From JAGLOK01 sp963677605 (GTDB lineage Bacteria > Bacillota > Clostridia > Christensenellales > UMGS416), in NCBI GenBank assembly GCA_963677605.2, contig CAXXDX010000004.1:1-64000 (forward strand): 64,000 nucleotides of DNA. Direction: 5' to 3'. Below are positions 1-9,193 of this stretch, piece after piece. The notes under the pieces were generated by a model, which saw nothing but the letters and a program-made list of their open reading frames with translations, was not told the DNA's origin and made no database searches. Positions within the stretch are counted from its first letter, which is position 1. Each line of letters starts with the position of its first letter. Both the position numbers and the translations under genes were made by a program.

Positions 1-2416
1 TCAGGCGGCAAAACCTCTATTTTATGCTTTCTGCAATAGTTAATGTATCCTGCTATTTTTGAAGTATTACCCATAACGGAATTCATCAAAGCCGCCATAA
101 ACTCCACAGGATAATGCAGCTTCAAATATGCAGTTCGGTACGCAACCACGGCATAAGCTGCGGCATGTGACTTATTAAAAGCGTAGTTTGCAAAATCCAT
201 CATATCATCAAATATTTTGTTTGCGGTTTTCTCTGGAACTCCGTTCCTTACAGCACCTTTTATTAGAATCTCGCCATTTTTATCAAGGCCGTACACAAAG
301 TGCTTGCGTTCTTCCTCCATCACTTTATGCTTCTTTTTAGACATAGCACGGCGCACTAAATCGCTTCGTCCCCACGAATAGCCTGCAAGATCACGGACAA
401 TCTTCATAACCTGCTCCTGATAAACCATACAGCCGTATGTAACTTCAAGAGTGTCTTTCATGAGTTCATGATCATATTTTGCAGAAGAAGGATCTCTTTT
501 TCCCTTTATATATTTAGGTATATAATCCATAGGACCGGGTCGATATAAAGAAATTCCTGCTATGATGTCTTCAAAACAATCCGGCTGCAGTTCTTTAAGG
601 AAAGAGCGCATTCCGCTTCCCTCAAGCTGAAACACTCCGTCAGTATCTGCATTAGATATCATCTTATACACATCAGGATCATCAAAATCTATATGATGTA
701 TGTCAATCTTTTCGCCTGTATTCATCTCCACAAGGTCAACAGTATCCTGAATTACAGTCAAAGTCCTTAGCCCTAAAAAGTCCATTTTCAAAAGGCCAAG
801 TTCTTCAATTGTAGTCATCGGAAACTGTGTTGTAACAACCTCGCCGTTCTTATTCAGCGGGACATACTCCACAACCGGCTTTTGTGATATAACAACTCCT
901 GCAGCATGCGTTGATGCATGCCTAGGCAGTCCTTCCACTTTTCGTGCCATATCAATAAGTTTCGCTACATCTTCATCAGCGGAATAAAGCTCTTTAAGCT
1001 CATGGTTCATAGTAAGCGCTTTGTCAATGGTTATCTTAAGCTGCATAGGTATCATTTTAGCAACTTTATCAACTTCGCCATATCCCATGCCCAGAGCGCG
1101 CCCTACGTCGCGGATAGCTCCTCTAGCTGCCATAGTTCCGAAAGTGATTATCTGAGTTACATGGTCTTCACCGTATTTTTCTATAACATAATCTATTACT
1201 TCCTGACGCCTCTCATAACAAAAATCTATGTCAAAATCAGGCATAGAAATACGTTCAGGATTTAAAAACCTCTCAAAAATTAAATCATATCTAATAGGAT
1301 CAACTTCAGTTATTCCTAAGCTGTATGCACAAATTGATCCTGCTCCGCTTCCGCGCCCCGGGCCAACCTCTACACCGATTTCCCTCGCATATCTGCAGAA
1401 ATCCCAGACTATCAAAAAGTAGTCAACATATCCCATGCTTATAATAGTGTTTACTTCATAATCAAGCCTGTCTACCAATTCCTGAGTTATGACAGGATAC
1501 TTCGCTTCCAATCCTTGCCTTGCTAGCTTTTTTAAATATTCGGATTTATCTTTTTCATCCGTTTCAAATTCAGGGAAATGAAATTTTCCAAATTCAAGCT
1601 CAACGTTGCATCTTTGTGCAATAGAATTTGTGTTTTCAATAGCATCAGTTCTGTAAGGAAAAACTTCCTGCATCTCTTCTGCGCTTTTTAAATAAAATTC
1701 ATCAGTCTCAAATCGCATTCTGTTAGGATCATCAACTTGTGTCTGTGTCTGTACACACAGCAATACATCGTGAGCCTGAGCATCCTCTTTTAACGTATAA
1801 TGAACATCATTTGTTGCAACTAATTTTACTCCTATTTCATCAGCCAGTTTAATCAAATCGGGATTTGATTGCTTTGTTCCATTATTCCGTGATCTTGAAT
1901 TTCAATAAAGAAGTTATCTTCTCCGTACATATCTTTAAGTCGAAGAGCTAGTTTTTTTGCATCGTTATATCTTCCTTCCAAAATCATTGTCGGAATATCT
2001 CCGGCCAAGCAAGCAGATAAGCAGATAAGTCCTTTGGAATATATTTCTAATGTGTCATAATCCACACGCGGTTTATAATAGAATCCGTCAACAAATCCTA
2101 TTGATGAAAGCTTCATGAGGTTTTTATATCCTGTTTCGTTTTCTGCTAGCAGGATTAGATGTGCAGAGCTTCTGTCCAAGCTTTCCATGTCTGTAAGCCT
2201 ACGTTTTGCGACATAAACCTCACAACCCAAAATTGGTTTTATATTATGCTTTTTTGCGGCTTTATAAAAATCGACCACGCCGTACATTACGCCGTGATCG
2301 GTGATTGCTATAGATTCCATTCCTAATTCACTGCATCGCTCAATAAGCTCTTCAATGCGCGAAGCTCCATCCAGCAGAGAATATTCTGTGTGAACATGAA
2401 GATGTGTAAATTGCAT
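1..2416 (-). CDS. dnaE: DNA polymerase III alpha subunit DnaE, N-terminal part, frameshifted
   Basis: Catalytic subunit of the replicative DNA polymerase III. The window holds roughly the first 800 of an expected 1100-1200 residues; the gene runs off the left edge. The N-terminus is a PHP domain (THLHVHTEYSLLDGA, then ITDHGVMYG). The palm domain follows, with GPGRGSGAGS and the catalytic Asp pair in PDFDIDF (near 1230-1260). The frame opened by the ATG at 2416 stops at 1853 after the residues EQSNQIPI. From about 1865 the family sequence continues in the next frame (NPDLIKLADEIG) and stays open to base 1; I checked the frame at 1379, 1259, 929, 569 and 50. This is a one-base loss, most simply AAAA to AAA at about 1864-1866. 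Because the gene is normally essential, a sequencing or assembly error is at least as likely as true inactivation. It lies 1 base after crh. Confidence 0.9.
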
Positions 2417-2417
2417 T

Positions 2418-2680
2418 CTATTGAGCTGATCCAGTATTAATTAACCTTGCAATTGCGTCAATTGCCTTATGTTCATCATCTCCGTTTGCTACGATAAAAA
2501 ATGAATCGCCTTGTTTAAGCCTCAATGATAATACACCCATGATTGATTTTGCATTAACTCTTTTGCTTCCCTGCTCAATCCATATGTTGCTCATAAATTT
2601 CCCTGCAACCTGAACAAGCAATGCAGCCGGTCGCGATTGAAGCCCTCTTCTGTTTTTATAACAAGTTCTTTGCTAAGCAT
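2418..2680 (-). CDS. crh: HPr-like protein of the Crh type, frameshifted
   Basis: Small HPr-fold regulator of carbon catabolite control, about 87 residues once repaired. The ATG at 2680 has a good ribosome binding site (AGGAAGGTG, 2685-2693) and reads MLSKELVIKTEEG. The frame then shifts by one lost base at about 2637-2643, and the rest reads QSRPAALLVQVAGKF and so on to 2418. The regulatory serine motif NAKSIMG, target of HPr kinase, is intact. The residue at the phosphocarrier His15 position reads as Gln (CAA) whichever base is restored around the TTC. This is the hallmark of Bacillus subtilis Crh, which is regulated on Ser46 but cannot carry phosphate from enzyme I. Its place after whiA matches the B. 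subtilis rapZ-yvcK-whiA-crh order; yvcK is not seen here. HPr kinase is encoded at 5574-6497. A sequencing error may explain the shift. Confidence 0.75.
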
Positions 2681-2694
2681 ATAACACCTTCCTA

Positions 2695-3630
2695 TTATAA
2701 ATTTTTTGCTAAATCGACAATTCTCCTCATCCTGTGATTAATTCCCGATTTTGTAATTGTTCCTGATATTTCTGAAAGCTCGCTAAGTGTGCTTTCGGGA
2801 TGTTCAAGCCTTAATTCTGCAGCTTCCCTCAAAGATGGCGGCAGAGTTTTCAGTTTACCTGCTTTTTCAAGCTTTTTTATGCTTTGAATTTGTTTTTGCG
2901 CTGCATCTACCGATTTGTTGGAATTAGCGTTTTCAAAATTCATTGCACGGTTTACATTATTGCGTACTTCTTTTAAGATTAATATATTTTCCATCTTTAA
3001 AAGTGAAGCATGTGCACCAATTAAGGAAAATAAAGAAATTATATTTTCTGCTTCTTTTATATAAATTACATATAATGTTTTCCTTAATGTAATTCTAGCA
3101 TTTAGTTCAAAGCCGCGCAAGAGAGAATGTATCGTATCAGCCAAATATTCATCATGAACATCAAATTCAAGATGATAACTTTTGTTTGGATCGCTCATGC
3201 TTCCGCAGCCTAAAAAACATCCTCGCATAAACGATTTCACACAGCATCTTGAATCTAAAAGATGCGCAGGCAGCGTTTTGCTCATGCTAAAAACATTTTC
3301 ACCTTCATGCATCATTCCGGTATCATGAAGCATTTGCTCAACTACGTTATCATCATTGAGTAGCACCATGTAGAAATGCCCGGTTCTCAATTTGTCAATT
3401 TTCTTAGCGGAAACTTCGCTATGATAATCATAAAGAAATTTGATAATATTAAATATTCTTCTAGCGGTTGAAGGATTCTCAGTTTCAAACCTTACTGCTA
3501 ATTTAAATTTATTGCCGATTTTAACAGTCGCACATGTTCTAATCAGAGCTGAGAGTTCCGAAAGCGCACAGCACTTTTTTTCAATCTTTAGATGGGCAAG
3601 CTCTTCCCTGACGCTTGATGAAAATGTCAT
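2695..3630 (-). CDS. whiA: Sporulation/division regulator WhiA
   Basis: DNA-binding protein of the WhiA family (DUF199), 311 residues, normal length. The N-terminal two thirds is the LAGLIDADG-homing-endonuclease-like domain, with FLGCGSMSDPNKSYHLEF near residues 138-155. The C-terminus is the helix-turn-helix (LRLEHPESTLSELSEISGTITKSGINHRMRR). In Actinobacteria WhiA is a transcription factor for sporulation septation. In Bacillus it affects division and chromosome segregation without clear transcriptional control. The gene sits between rapZ and crh, 13 bases after rapZ, as in many Firmicutes, and is probably cotranscribed with murB and rapZ. Confidence 0.95.
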   Translation of the reverse strand: MTFSSSVREELAHLKIEKKCCALSELSALIRTCATVKIGNKFKLAVRFETENPSTARRIFNIIKFLYDYHSEVSAKKIDKLRTGHFYMVLLNDDNVVEQMLHDTGMMHEGENVFSMSKTLPAHLLDSRCCVKSFMRGCFLGCGSMSDPNKSYHLEFDVHDEYLADTIHSLLRGFELNARITLRKTLYVIYIKEAENIISLFSLIGAHASLLKMENILILKEVRNNVNRAMNFENANSNKSVDAAQKQIQSIKKLEKAGKLKTLPPSLREAAELRLEHPESTLSELSEISGTITKSGINHRMRRIVDLAKNL

Positions 3631-3643
3631 TGCACAATACCTG

Positions 3644-4513
3644 CTATATCATGCCAAGCGCTTTTAGGCTTCTGTGCTCCACTGCGGAATCGTAGCCTTT
3701 TTTCACAAGATGCTTGTGCAATTCGTTTGCAAGAGTTACTGAGCGATGTTTGCCCCCTGTGCAGCCTATAGCTATAGTAAGCTGTCCTTTGCCTTCCATA
3801 ATAAACAATGGAATCAGATAATCAATCAAACTAATAAGTTTTTCATAAAACTGTCTCGCTTCATTTGTAGACATAACAAAATTACTGACCTCTGAATCCA
3901 TTCCAGTTTTATTTTTAAGCTCAGGAATATAATAAGGATTTGTTATAAATCGTACATCAAAAACCATATCAGCATCATTGGGAACGCCATTTTTAAAACC
4001 AAACGATACTACATTTACAGGGAATTTCTTCTCGGATGTTTCTCCAAGAAAAATTCCGTTTATCCTTTCTTTAAGCTGCCATATGGAAAAGTCCGATGTG
4101 TCCAAGATATAGGTTGATATATCCTTTATCGGTTGAATTATCTCTCTTTCTTTTAATATAGCTTCAGCTAAGTTCCCCCTGGTTGCAAGAGGATGTACTC
4201 TTTTTGTTTCTTTAAATCTTTTAACGATGGTTTCATCTTTTGCATCCAGAAACAATACTTCGCATGAATCAGCTTCTTGATTTAACTCATCAATTATTTT
4301 CTTTATGTTGTCAAAATGCTTTGCGCTTCTTATATCAATTCCGATTGCAAGCTTATCAATATGAAGATTTGCATTGTTCGCTGTCAATTCAAAAAAAGTT
4401 TCAATTAAAACAGGAGGAAGATTGTCTATACAATAATAGCCCATATCTTCCATAACATGAAGTGCCTGTGTTTTTCCGGCTCCGGATACTCCGGTTACCA
4501 TAACAAGTCTCAA
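3644..4513 (-). CDS. rapZ: RapZ/YvcJ-family nucleotide-binding protein
   Basis: P-loop protein of the RapZ (YvcJ) family, 289 residues, full length. The Walker A motif is at the N-terminus (GVSGAGKTQALHVMEDMGY, residues 7-25). The C-terminal domain carries the family signature IAIGCTGGKHRSV near residues 248-260. In E. coli RapZ is an RNA adapter that senses glucosamine-6-phosphate and directs GlmZ decay. In Firmicutes the homologue hydrolyses GTP and its cellular role is less clear. It lies 18 bases after murB, which fits a link to amino-sugar and wall precursor supply. Confidence 0.95.
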   Translation of the reverse strand: MRLVMVTGVSGAGKTQALHVMEDMGYYCIDNLPPVLIETFFELTANNANLHIDKLAIGIDIRSAKHFDNIKKIIDELNQEADSCEVLFLDAKDETIVKRFKETKRVHPLATRGNLAEAILKEREIIQPIKDISTYILDTSDFSIWQLKERINGIFLGETSEKKFPVNVVSFGFKNGVPNDADMVFDVRFITNPYYIPELKNKTGMDSEVSNFVMSTNEARQFYEKLISLIDYLIPLFIMEGKGQLTIAIGCTGGKHRSVTLANELHKHLVKKGYDSAVEHRSLKALGMI

Positions 4514-4531
4514 TTAAAATCCTCCAATAAA

Positions 4532-5443
4532 CTATTTTTCACCCAAAATCATAACTTCTGTTTCAAGCTTGACTCCGCTGCTGTTAAACACAGCTTCTTG
4601 GATTTTTTCTATAAGGTTTTCTATATCTGAAGAAGTTGCATCACCAGTGTTGACTACAAATCCGCAGTGTTTGATAGAAACTCTAGCACCGCCAATCTGA
4701 TATCCCCTGAGCCCGGCTTCTTCAATCAGTTTTCCGGCATAGTTCCCTTTTGGTCTTTTAAATGTAGAACCGGCAGATGGCATATTAAGCGGTTGTTTTT
4801 CTTTTCTTCTTTTATTAAGCTCAACCATTTTCTGACGGATTTTTTGTGTATCGCCGTCATCCATCTCCAGCGTTACTTCAACAACCACTTCTTTGTTAAC
4901 AGAACTGTGCCTGTATCCAAAATCCATATCTTCTAATCCGACTTCTTTAAGGTTTCCGTTTTCATCCATTAAAACTGCGCTTTTGAATACATCTTTCATT
5001 TCACAGTCATAAGCACCGGCATTTATCTTTATAGCTCCACCAACAGTGCCGGGAATCCCGCTTGCAAATTCCAAGCCCGAAAGACCTGCTCTGCATGCAT
5101 AATTTGATACTGCCGATATCAAAGCTCCGGCTTGTGCATATATTAAGTTGTCTTCTACTCTTATAAAATTAAAATTATCATAAAGGCTCATCACTACTCC
5201 CCTTATACCATTGTCTCTTATAAGAAGATTAGTCCCATTGCCTATTACAGTTATCGGTATATCATTTTTCTTAATAAACTTCAAAATATCAGAAACTTCA
5301 TCTTTGCTGGAAGGTGTAACAAAAACATCCGCCTTACCTCCGGTTTCAAAAGAAGAACGTTTGGACATGTCTTCATCCAAATAAACCTTGTCATCGCCAA
5401 GAATACCAACAAGACCGTTATATATATCTTCTTTCTTCATCAT
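4532..5443 (-). CDS. murB: UDP-N-acetylenolpyruvoylglucosamine reductase MurB
   Basis: FAD-dependent reductase that makes UDP-N-acetylmuramate in the cytoplasm, the second committed step of peptidoglycan synthesis. It has 303 residues. The FAD-binding region includes VIGNGTNLLIRDNG (about 62-75) and GLEFASGIPGTVGGAIKINAGAYDCE. The catalytic serine lies in AGSTFKRP (about 226-233), as in the short type IIb enzymes of Firmicutes. Two adjacent ATG codons (5443 and 5440) are possible starts. It is the first gene of a murB-rapZ-whiA-crh-dnaE run with a clear upstream promoter. Confidence 0.95.
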   Translation of the reverse strand: MMKKEDIYNGLVGILGDDKVYLDEDMSKRSSFETGGKADVFVTPSSKDEVSDILKFIKKNDIPITVIGNGTNLLIRDNGIRGVVMSLYDNFNFIRVEDNLIYAQAGALISAVSNYACRAGLSGLEFASGIPGTVGGAIKINAGAYDCEMKDVFKSAVLMDENGNLKEVGLEDMDFGYRHSSVNKEVVVEVTLEMDDGDTQKIRQKMVELNKRRKEKQPLNMPSAGSTFKRPKGNYAGKLIEEAGLRGYQIGGARVSIKHCGFVVNTGDATSSDIENLIEKIQEAVFNSSGVKLETEVMILGEK

Positions 5444-5489
5444 AAAATCTCCAATTTTTTTGCATAGTCATCACAATTTTACTTATAAT

Positions 5490-5518
5490 ATTTTACACTA
5501 AGCGTTGTTTTTTTTCAA
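5490..5518 (-). promoter_or_regulatory. Sigma-A-type promoter of murB operon
   Basis: On the minus strand, a -35 box TTGAAA (5518-5513) and a -10 box TAAAAT (5495-5490) are separated by 17 bases. This sits in the 130-base gap upstream of murB and would start transcription near 5483. No terminator-like hairpin is obvious after hprK, so some read-through from upstream is possible. Confidence 0.6.
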
Positions 5519-5573
5519 GCAAACGGCCTTTTAGTTAATGTATCATTTAACTATAGTTTACTAGCTTTTGTAT

Positions 5574-6497
5574 CTAAAATTCATTATGACTTTCAGCAAG
5601 ACGGTTAGTCAGCGCTTCTGCTGAATTGTATCCCATATACTTTAATCTATAGTTTCTTGCGGCAACTTCTATAATAATAGCCAAGTTTCTGCCCGGTCTT
5701 ACCGGAACAACAATTTCTGGCAGTTTAACACCAAGTATAGTAATGAATTCATCATGAAGGCCCAGTCGTTCATATGATTTTTCCCCATCCCATACTTCCA
5801 TGCGAATAACCAAATCTATAGTTTTGCGGTTAATTACCGAGCCAACTCCGTACATTTGCCTAACATCAATAATTCCAACTCCGCGAAGCTCCATAAAGTG
5901 TCTTATAGACTCCGGAGATTCGCCTACAAGCTGATCTCTGCCGACTTTCATTATATCGACCACGTCATCTGCTACCAGCCTGTGGCCTCGTTTAATCATC
6001 TCAAGCGCTGTTTCAGATTTTCCTATTCCAGACTCACCAATAAGATATATTCCTACACCGTTTATGTCCATTAATACACCGTGACGTGAAACCTGAGGTG
6101 CAAGCAGCATATCAAGATAGGAAATTGCACTGTGGAATAGTTTTGTGGTAACAAGGTTTGACCTAAATATCGGTCTTTTATATTTTTTTGCTATCTCAAA
6201 TATTTCATCAGGCACTTCCTGGCTTCTGCTGACCAGTACGCATGGAATCGGAAATGACATAAACTTATCTACAATCAGTGTTCTTTGTTCCATGTTCAAA
6301 AACTCACACAGATAAGTCATCTCAACCTTGCCCCAGACTTGAATTCTGTCAGCTGCGAAATAGTCAAAAAATCCTGCCAACTGTAATCCCGGTCTGTTTA
6401 AGTTTGCAGTAAGTATTTCGATTTCTTCCTGTTCACCGGCATATAATGTTTCAAGTTCTAATGCTTTTTTAAAATCTTCTATTTTAACTCTTGCCAT
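5574..6497 (-). CDS. hprK: HPr kinase/phosphorylase
   Basis: Bifunctional kinase/phosphorylase acting on Ser46 of HPr and Crh, the sensor of glycolytic state in Firmicutes. It has 307 residues, normal length. The P-loop is GESGIGKSETALEMI (about 153-167), and the HPrK signature LRGVGIIDVRQMYG follows near 203-216. The N-terminal domain (1-130) is the DRTGG-like regulatory part. It is the last gene of the run that begins with the FHA protein at 15649 and lies 16 bases after the HAD phosphatase. Its expected substrate, the Crh-like protein, is about 3 kb downstream. Confidence 0.95.
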   Translation of the reverse strand: MARVKIEDFKKALELETLYAGEQEEIEILTANLNRPGLQLAGFFDYFAADRIQVWGKVEMTYLCEFLNMEQRTLIVDKFMSFPIPCVLVSRSQEVPDEIFEIAKKYKRPIFRSNLVTTKLFHSAISYLDMLLAPQVSRHGVLMDINGVGIYLIGESGIGKSETALEMIKRGHRLVADDVVDIMKVGRDQLVGESPESIRHFMELRGVGIIDVRQMYGVGSVINRKTIDLVIRMEVWDGEKSYERLGLHDEFITILGVKLPEIVVPVRPGRNLAIIIEVAARNYRLKYMGYNSAEALTNRLAESHNEF

Positions 6498-6513
6498 AGT
6501 TTCCTCCGAAAAC

Positions 6514-7317
6514 TTAACTTAAAATATATTCTTCAATAATTGTTGCAGGACCATCTTCATCAGATGATGCACATACTATGTCAGCTGATTTTTTAACTTC
6601 GTCCAAAGCTGTTGAAACTGCAACCCCGATTCCGGCTTTTGAAATCATCTCAATGTCGTTTAAACCGTCTCCTATTGCCATACAGTTTTCAGGCTTTACA
6701 CCAAATATTTCACACATTTTTATCAATGCTCCGCCTTTATTTACGGCTTTATTCATTATTTCAATATAATGCCCTTTTGAACGTGTTATATGAAGTTTGT
6801 CATCATATTCTTTTTTTAGTATTTCAAACATTTCAAGCATTTTTTGTGTATCATTTTCTATCAGCAGTATTTTAGGGGGCTCTTCTTTTATTTTTGAAGA
6901 TAAATCCTCCCCTAAAGCTATGCCTTTTATGTCTGTGGAAATATAGTACTTTTCCGTTAAATCATTGTGCTGTGCAAAATAATAATCATGTTCGTCATAA
7001 AATTGGCAATGTATTTTTTCTTTTTCAGCAAGTGACAGAATCTCTTTTGCTATCTCCATCGGGACCGGATTCTTATAAATAGTTTTATCATTATTTGAAT
7101 CTTTTATTAAAGCTCCGTTATAGCTTACTACCAGTCCGTGTGTGTTAAGTATTTTCACATATGGAAGCAATGATGTATGCATCCTGCCTGATGCGATTGC
7201 TACAGTAATGCCTTTTTCAACGACATTATGTACAGTAGTCTCTGTTCTTTTTGAAAGCTGTCCTTTAGAATTAAGCAGAGTATCGTCTAAATCAAGTAAT
7301 AGTAATTTTATATTCAT
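6514..7317 (-). CDS. Cof-type HAD-IIB family phosphatase
   Basis: Haloacid dehalogenase superfamily hydrolase of the Cof/YidA type, 267 residues. The nucleophile motif LLLLDLDDTLLN is at the very start, motif II is in VAIASGRM, and the C-terminal motif is MAIGDGLNDIEMISKAGIGVAV. Proteins of this family dephosphorylate sugar phosphates, flavin mononucleotide or pyridoxal phosphate; the substrate here cannot be read from sequence. The start is set at the ATG at 7317, because upstream starts would lie inside uvrC and precede the conserved N-terminus. Confidence 0.9.
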   Translation of the reverse strand: MNIKLLLLDLDDTLLNSKGQLSKRTETTVHNVVEKGITVAIASGRMHTSLLPYVKILNTHGLVVSYNGALIKDSNNDKTIYKNPVPMEIAKEILSLAEKEKIHCQFYDEHDYYFAQHNDLTEKYYISTDIKGIALGEDLSSKIKEEPPKILLIENDTQKMLEMFEILKKEYDDKLHITRSKGHYIEIMNKAVNKGGALIKMCEIFGVKPENCMAIGDGLNDIEMISKAGIGVAVSTALDEVKKSADIVCASSDEDGPATIIEEYILS

Positions 7318-7330
7318 ATCTAAATTATAT

Positions 7331-9193
7331 CTAATCTTTATCACCTTTACCAGCGTTAAAAAAATCATATACAGCCTGCGCTGCATCTTTTGACATTCCG
7401 TCAACATTATTTAACGATTCCAAATCAGCATTTTTTATTGCAGAAATTGTAGGAAATGCCATAAGCAATGCTGTTTTTCTCTTCTTTCCAATGCCTTGTA
7501 TGTCGTCAAGCACTGACCTGTATGCTGTTTTTTTCCTTAATGAACGGTGATAAGTAATTGCAAATCTATGAGCTTCATCGCGTATTCTTTGCAGCAAATG
7601 CAAGGCAGGTGCGCGTTTGCTCAATATCACAAGTTTTCTTCCGTCACCAACAAAAACCTCTTCTTCTCTTTTAGCAAGGCCTATTGTATCTATGTCATCG
7701 AATCCAAGTTCATGCATAATTTGTCTTGCCGAAGCAAGCTGTCCTTTTCCGCCGTCTATTAAAACTAAATCCGGTTTTTTTGAAAAGCTTTCTTTTTTCC
7801 CACTATCCTGTTCCTGTTTAAGCCTTTCAAAACGCCGTCTTATTACCTCAGCCATAGATTCAAAATCATTGGGTCCTTCAACAGTCTTAATTTTAAATCT
7901 GCGATAATCGCTTCTTTTAGAACTTCCTCCTTCAAAGACAACCATTGAAGCGACTGTATCCACTCCCTGAATGTTTGAAATATCATAACCTTCTATTCTG
8001 TTTGGAAGTTTAGAAAGTTCAAGTTCTTTCATAAGAGATTCAACAGCTCCACCCGTTCGTTCATATTTTCTTGCGAGATTTAATCTTGTTCTTTCAAGTT
8101 CCTGTTTCGCATTTCTTTTTGAAAGCTCAATCAATTTTTTCTTTTCTCCGCGTTCCGGGACTGACATATGAACTGGCCCTTGTCGGAGTTCCTGCAAATA
8201 ACCAATAAGTTCATCCATGTCTGATATTTCATCAGAAACAAATATTTCTCTTGGTATTATATTTTGATTCATGTAATAATTTTGAATAAAGAATGATAGT
8301 ATTTCAGCAATTTCGCCGCCTTCAGGCATATCCATAGCAAAGTTATCTGAACCGATAACTTTTCCGCCTCTTACAACAAAAACCTGAGCAACTGCGTTTA
8401 CATCATCACTGTCTGCAGAAAATAAATCGTAGTCTTCCTTTCTTGTGGATATGACGCGCTGTCCTTGGTTTTGCGCAATGCTGATTCCTTCAATTCTGTC
8501 TCGAAACTGTGCCGCTTTTTCATATTCCATGTTATTTGCAGCTTCTTTCATTTTCTCTTCAAGTTCAGTTCTGACTTTATCTACATTTCCGTTCATAAAA
8601 TCAACAACATCATATATTATCGATCTATAATCTTCAATTTTTACTTCCTCTAAGCAAGGAGCAACGCATCTGCCAATATCATACTCAATGCAAGGTCTCT
8701 CCTTCCCCTTTATTTTTGTTATATTCTTTTTGCACGTGCGTACTTTAAATACACGGTTTATAGCATCTACCATTTTTCGCATTGCTCCCGAATCAAAATA
8801 CGGACCAAAATACTTTGCACCATCTTTTTTTACTTTTCTCACAATATCAATCTTAGGATAATCTTCTTTTAGATTTATTCTTATATATGGATAATGCTTG
8901 TCATCTTTTAGCATTATGTTATATCTGGGCATAAACTGCTTTATGAGGTTTGATTCAAGTGCGAAAGCTTCATGTTCGCTTCCGGTTACAATCCATTCTA
9001 TATTTTCAACATGTTCAACCAATGCCCGAGTTTTTATGGTAGTAGCATTACCGCTTAGAAAATAAGATTTTACTCTGTTTTTGAGTTTTTTAGCTTTTCC
9101 AATATATATAATATTATCTTCCGAGTCTTTCATAAGATAGACTCCCGGAAGCATAGGTATATCATTAAGTGCGTCTTTTATCTTCTGTTTCAT
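7331..9193 (-). CDS. uvrC: Excinuclease ABC subunit UvrC
   Basis: Dual-incision endonuclease of nucleotide excision repair, 620 residues, full length. The N-terminal GIY-YIG nuclease domain begins with PGVYLMKDSEDNIIYIGKA (residues 16-34). A UVR domain lies near 200-235 (EEKMKEAANNMEYEKAAQFRDRIE). The RNase H-like C-terminal nuclease domain contains GYDISNIQGVDTVASMVVF and LVLIDGGKGQL, and a helix-hairpin-helix tail (IQGIGKKRKTALL) ends the protein. The start overlaps the end of the upstream membrane protein gene by 4 bases, so translation is probably coupled. Confidence 0.96.
   Translation of the reverse strand: MKQKIKDALNDIPMLPGVYLMKDSEDNIIYIGKAKKLKNRVKSYFLSGNATTIKTRALVEHVENIEWIVTGSEHEAFALESNLIKQFMPRYNIMLKDDKHYPYIRINLKEDYPKIDIVRKVKKDGAKYFGPYFDSGAMRKMVDAINRVFKVRTCKKNITKIKGKERPCIEYDIGRCVAPCLEEVKIEDYRSIIYDVVDFMNGNVDKVRTELEEKMKEAANNMEYEKAAQFRDRIEGISIAQNQGQRVISTRKEDYDLFSADSDDVNAVAQVFVVRGGKVIGSDNFAMDMPEGGEIAEILSFFIQNYYMNQNIIPREIFVSDEISDMDELIGYLQELRQGPVHMSVPERGEKKKLIELSKRNAKQELERTRLNLARKYERTGGAVESLMKELELSKLPNRIEGYDISNIQGVDTVASMVVFEGGSSKRSDYRRFKIKTVEGPNDFESMAEVIRRRFERLKQEQDSGKKESFSKKPDLVLIDGGKGQLASARQIMHELGFDDIDTIGLAKREEEVFVGDGRKLVILSKRAPALHLLQRIRDEAHRFAITYHRSLRKKTAYRSVLDDIQGIGKKRKTALLMAFPTISAIKNADLESLNNVDGMSKDAAQAVYDFFNAGKGDKD

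Noticed and set aside
918..1422. Open frames on the plus strand at the left end
   Set aside because: They lie opposite the DnaE palm domain, which is in frame and conserved across this stretch.
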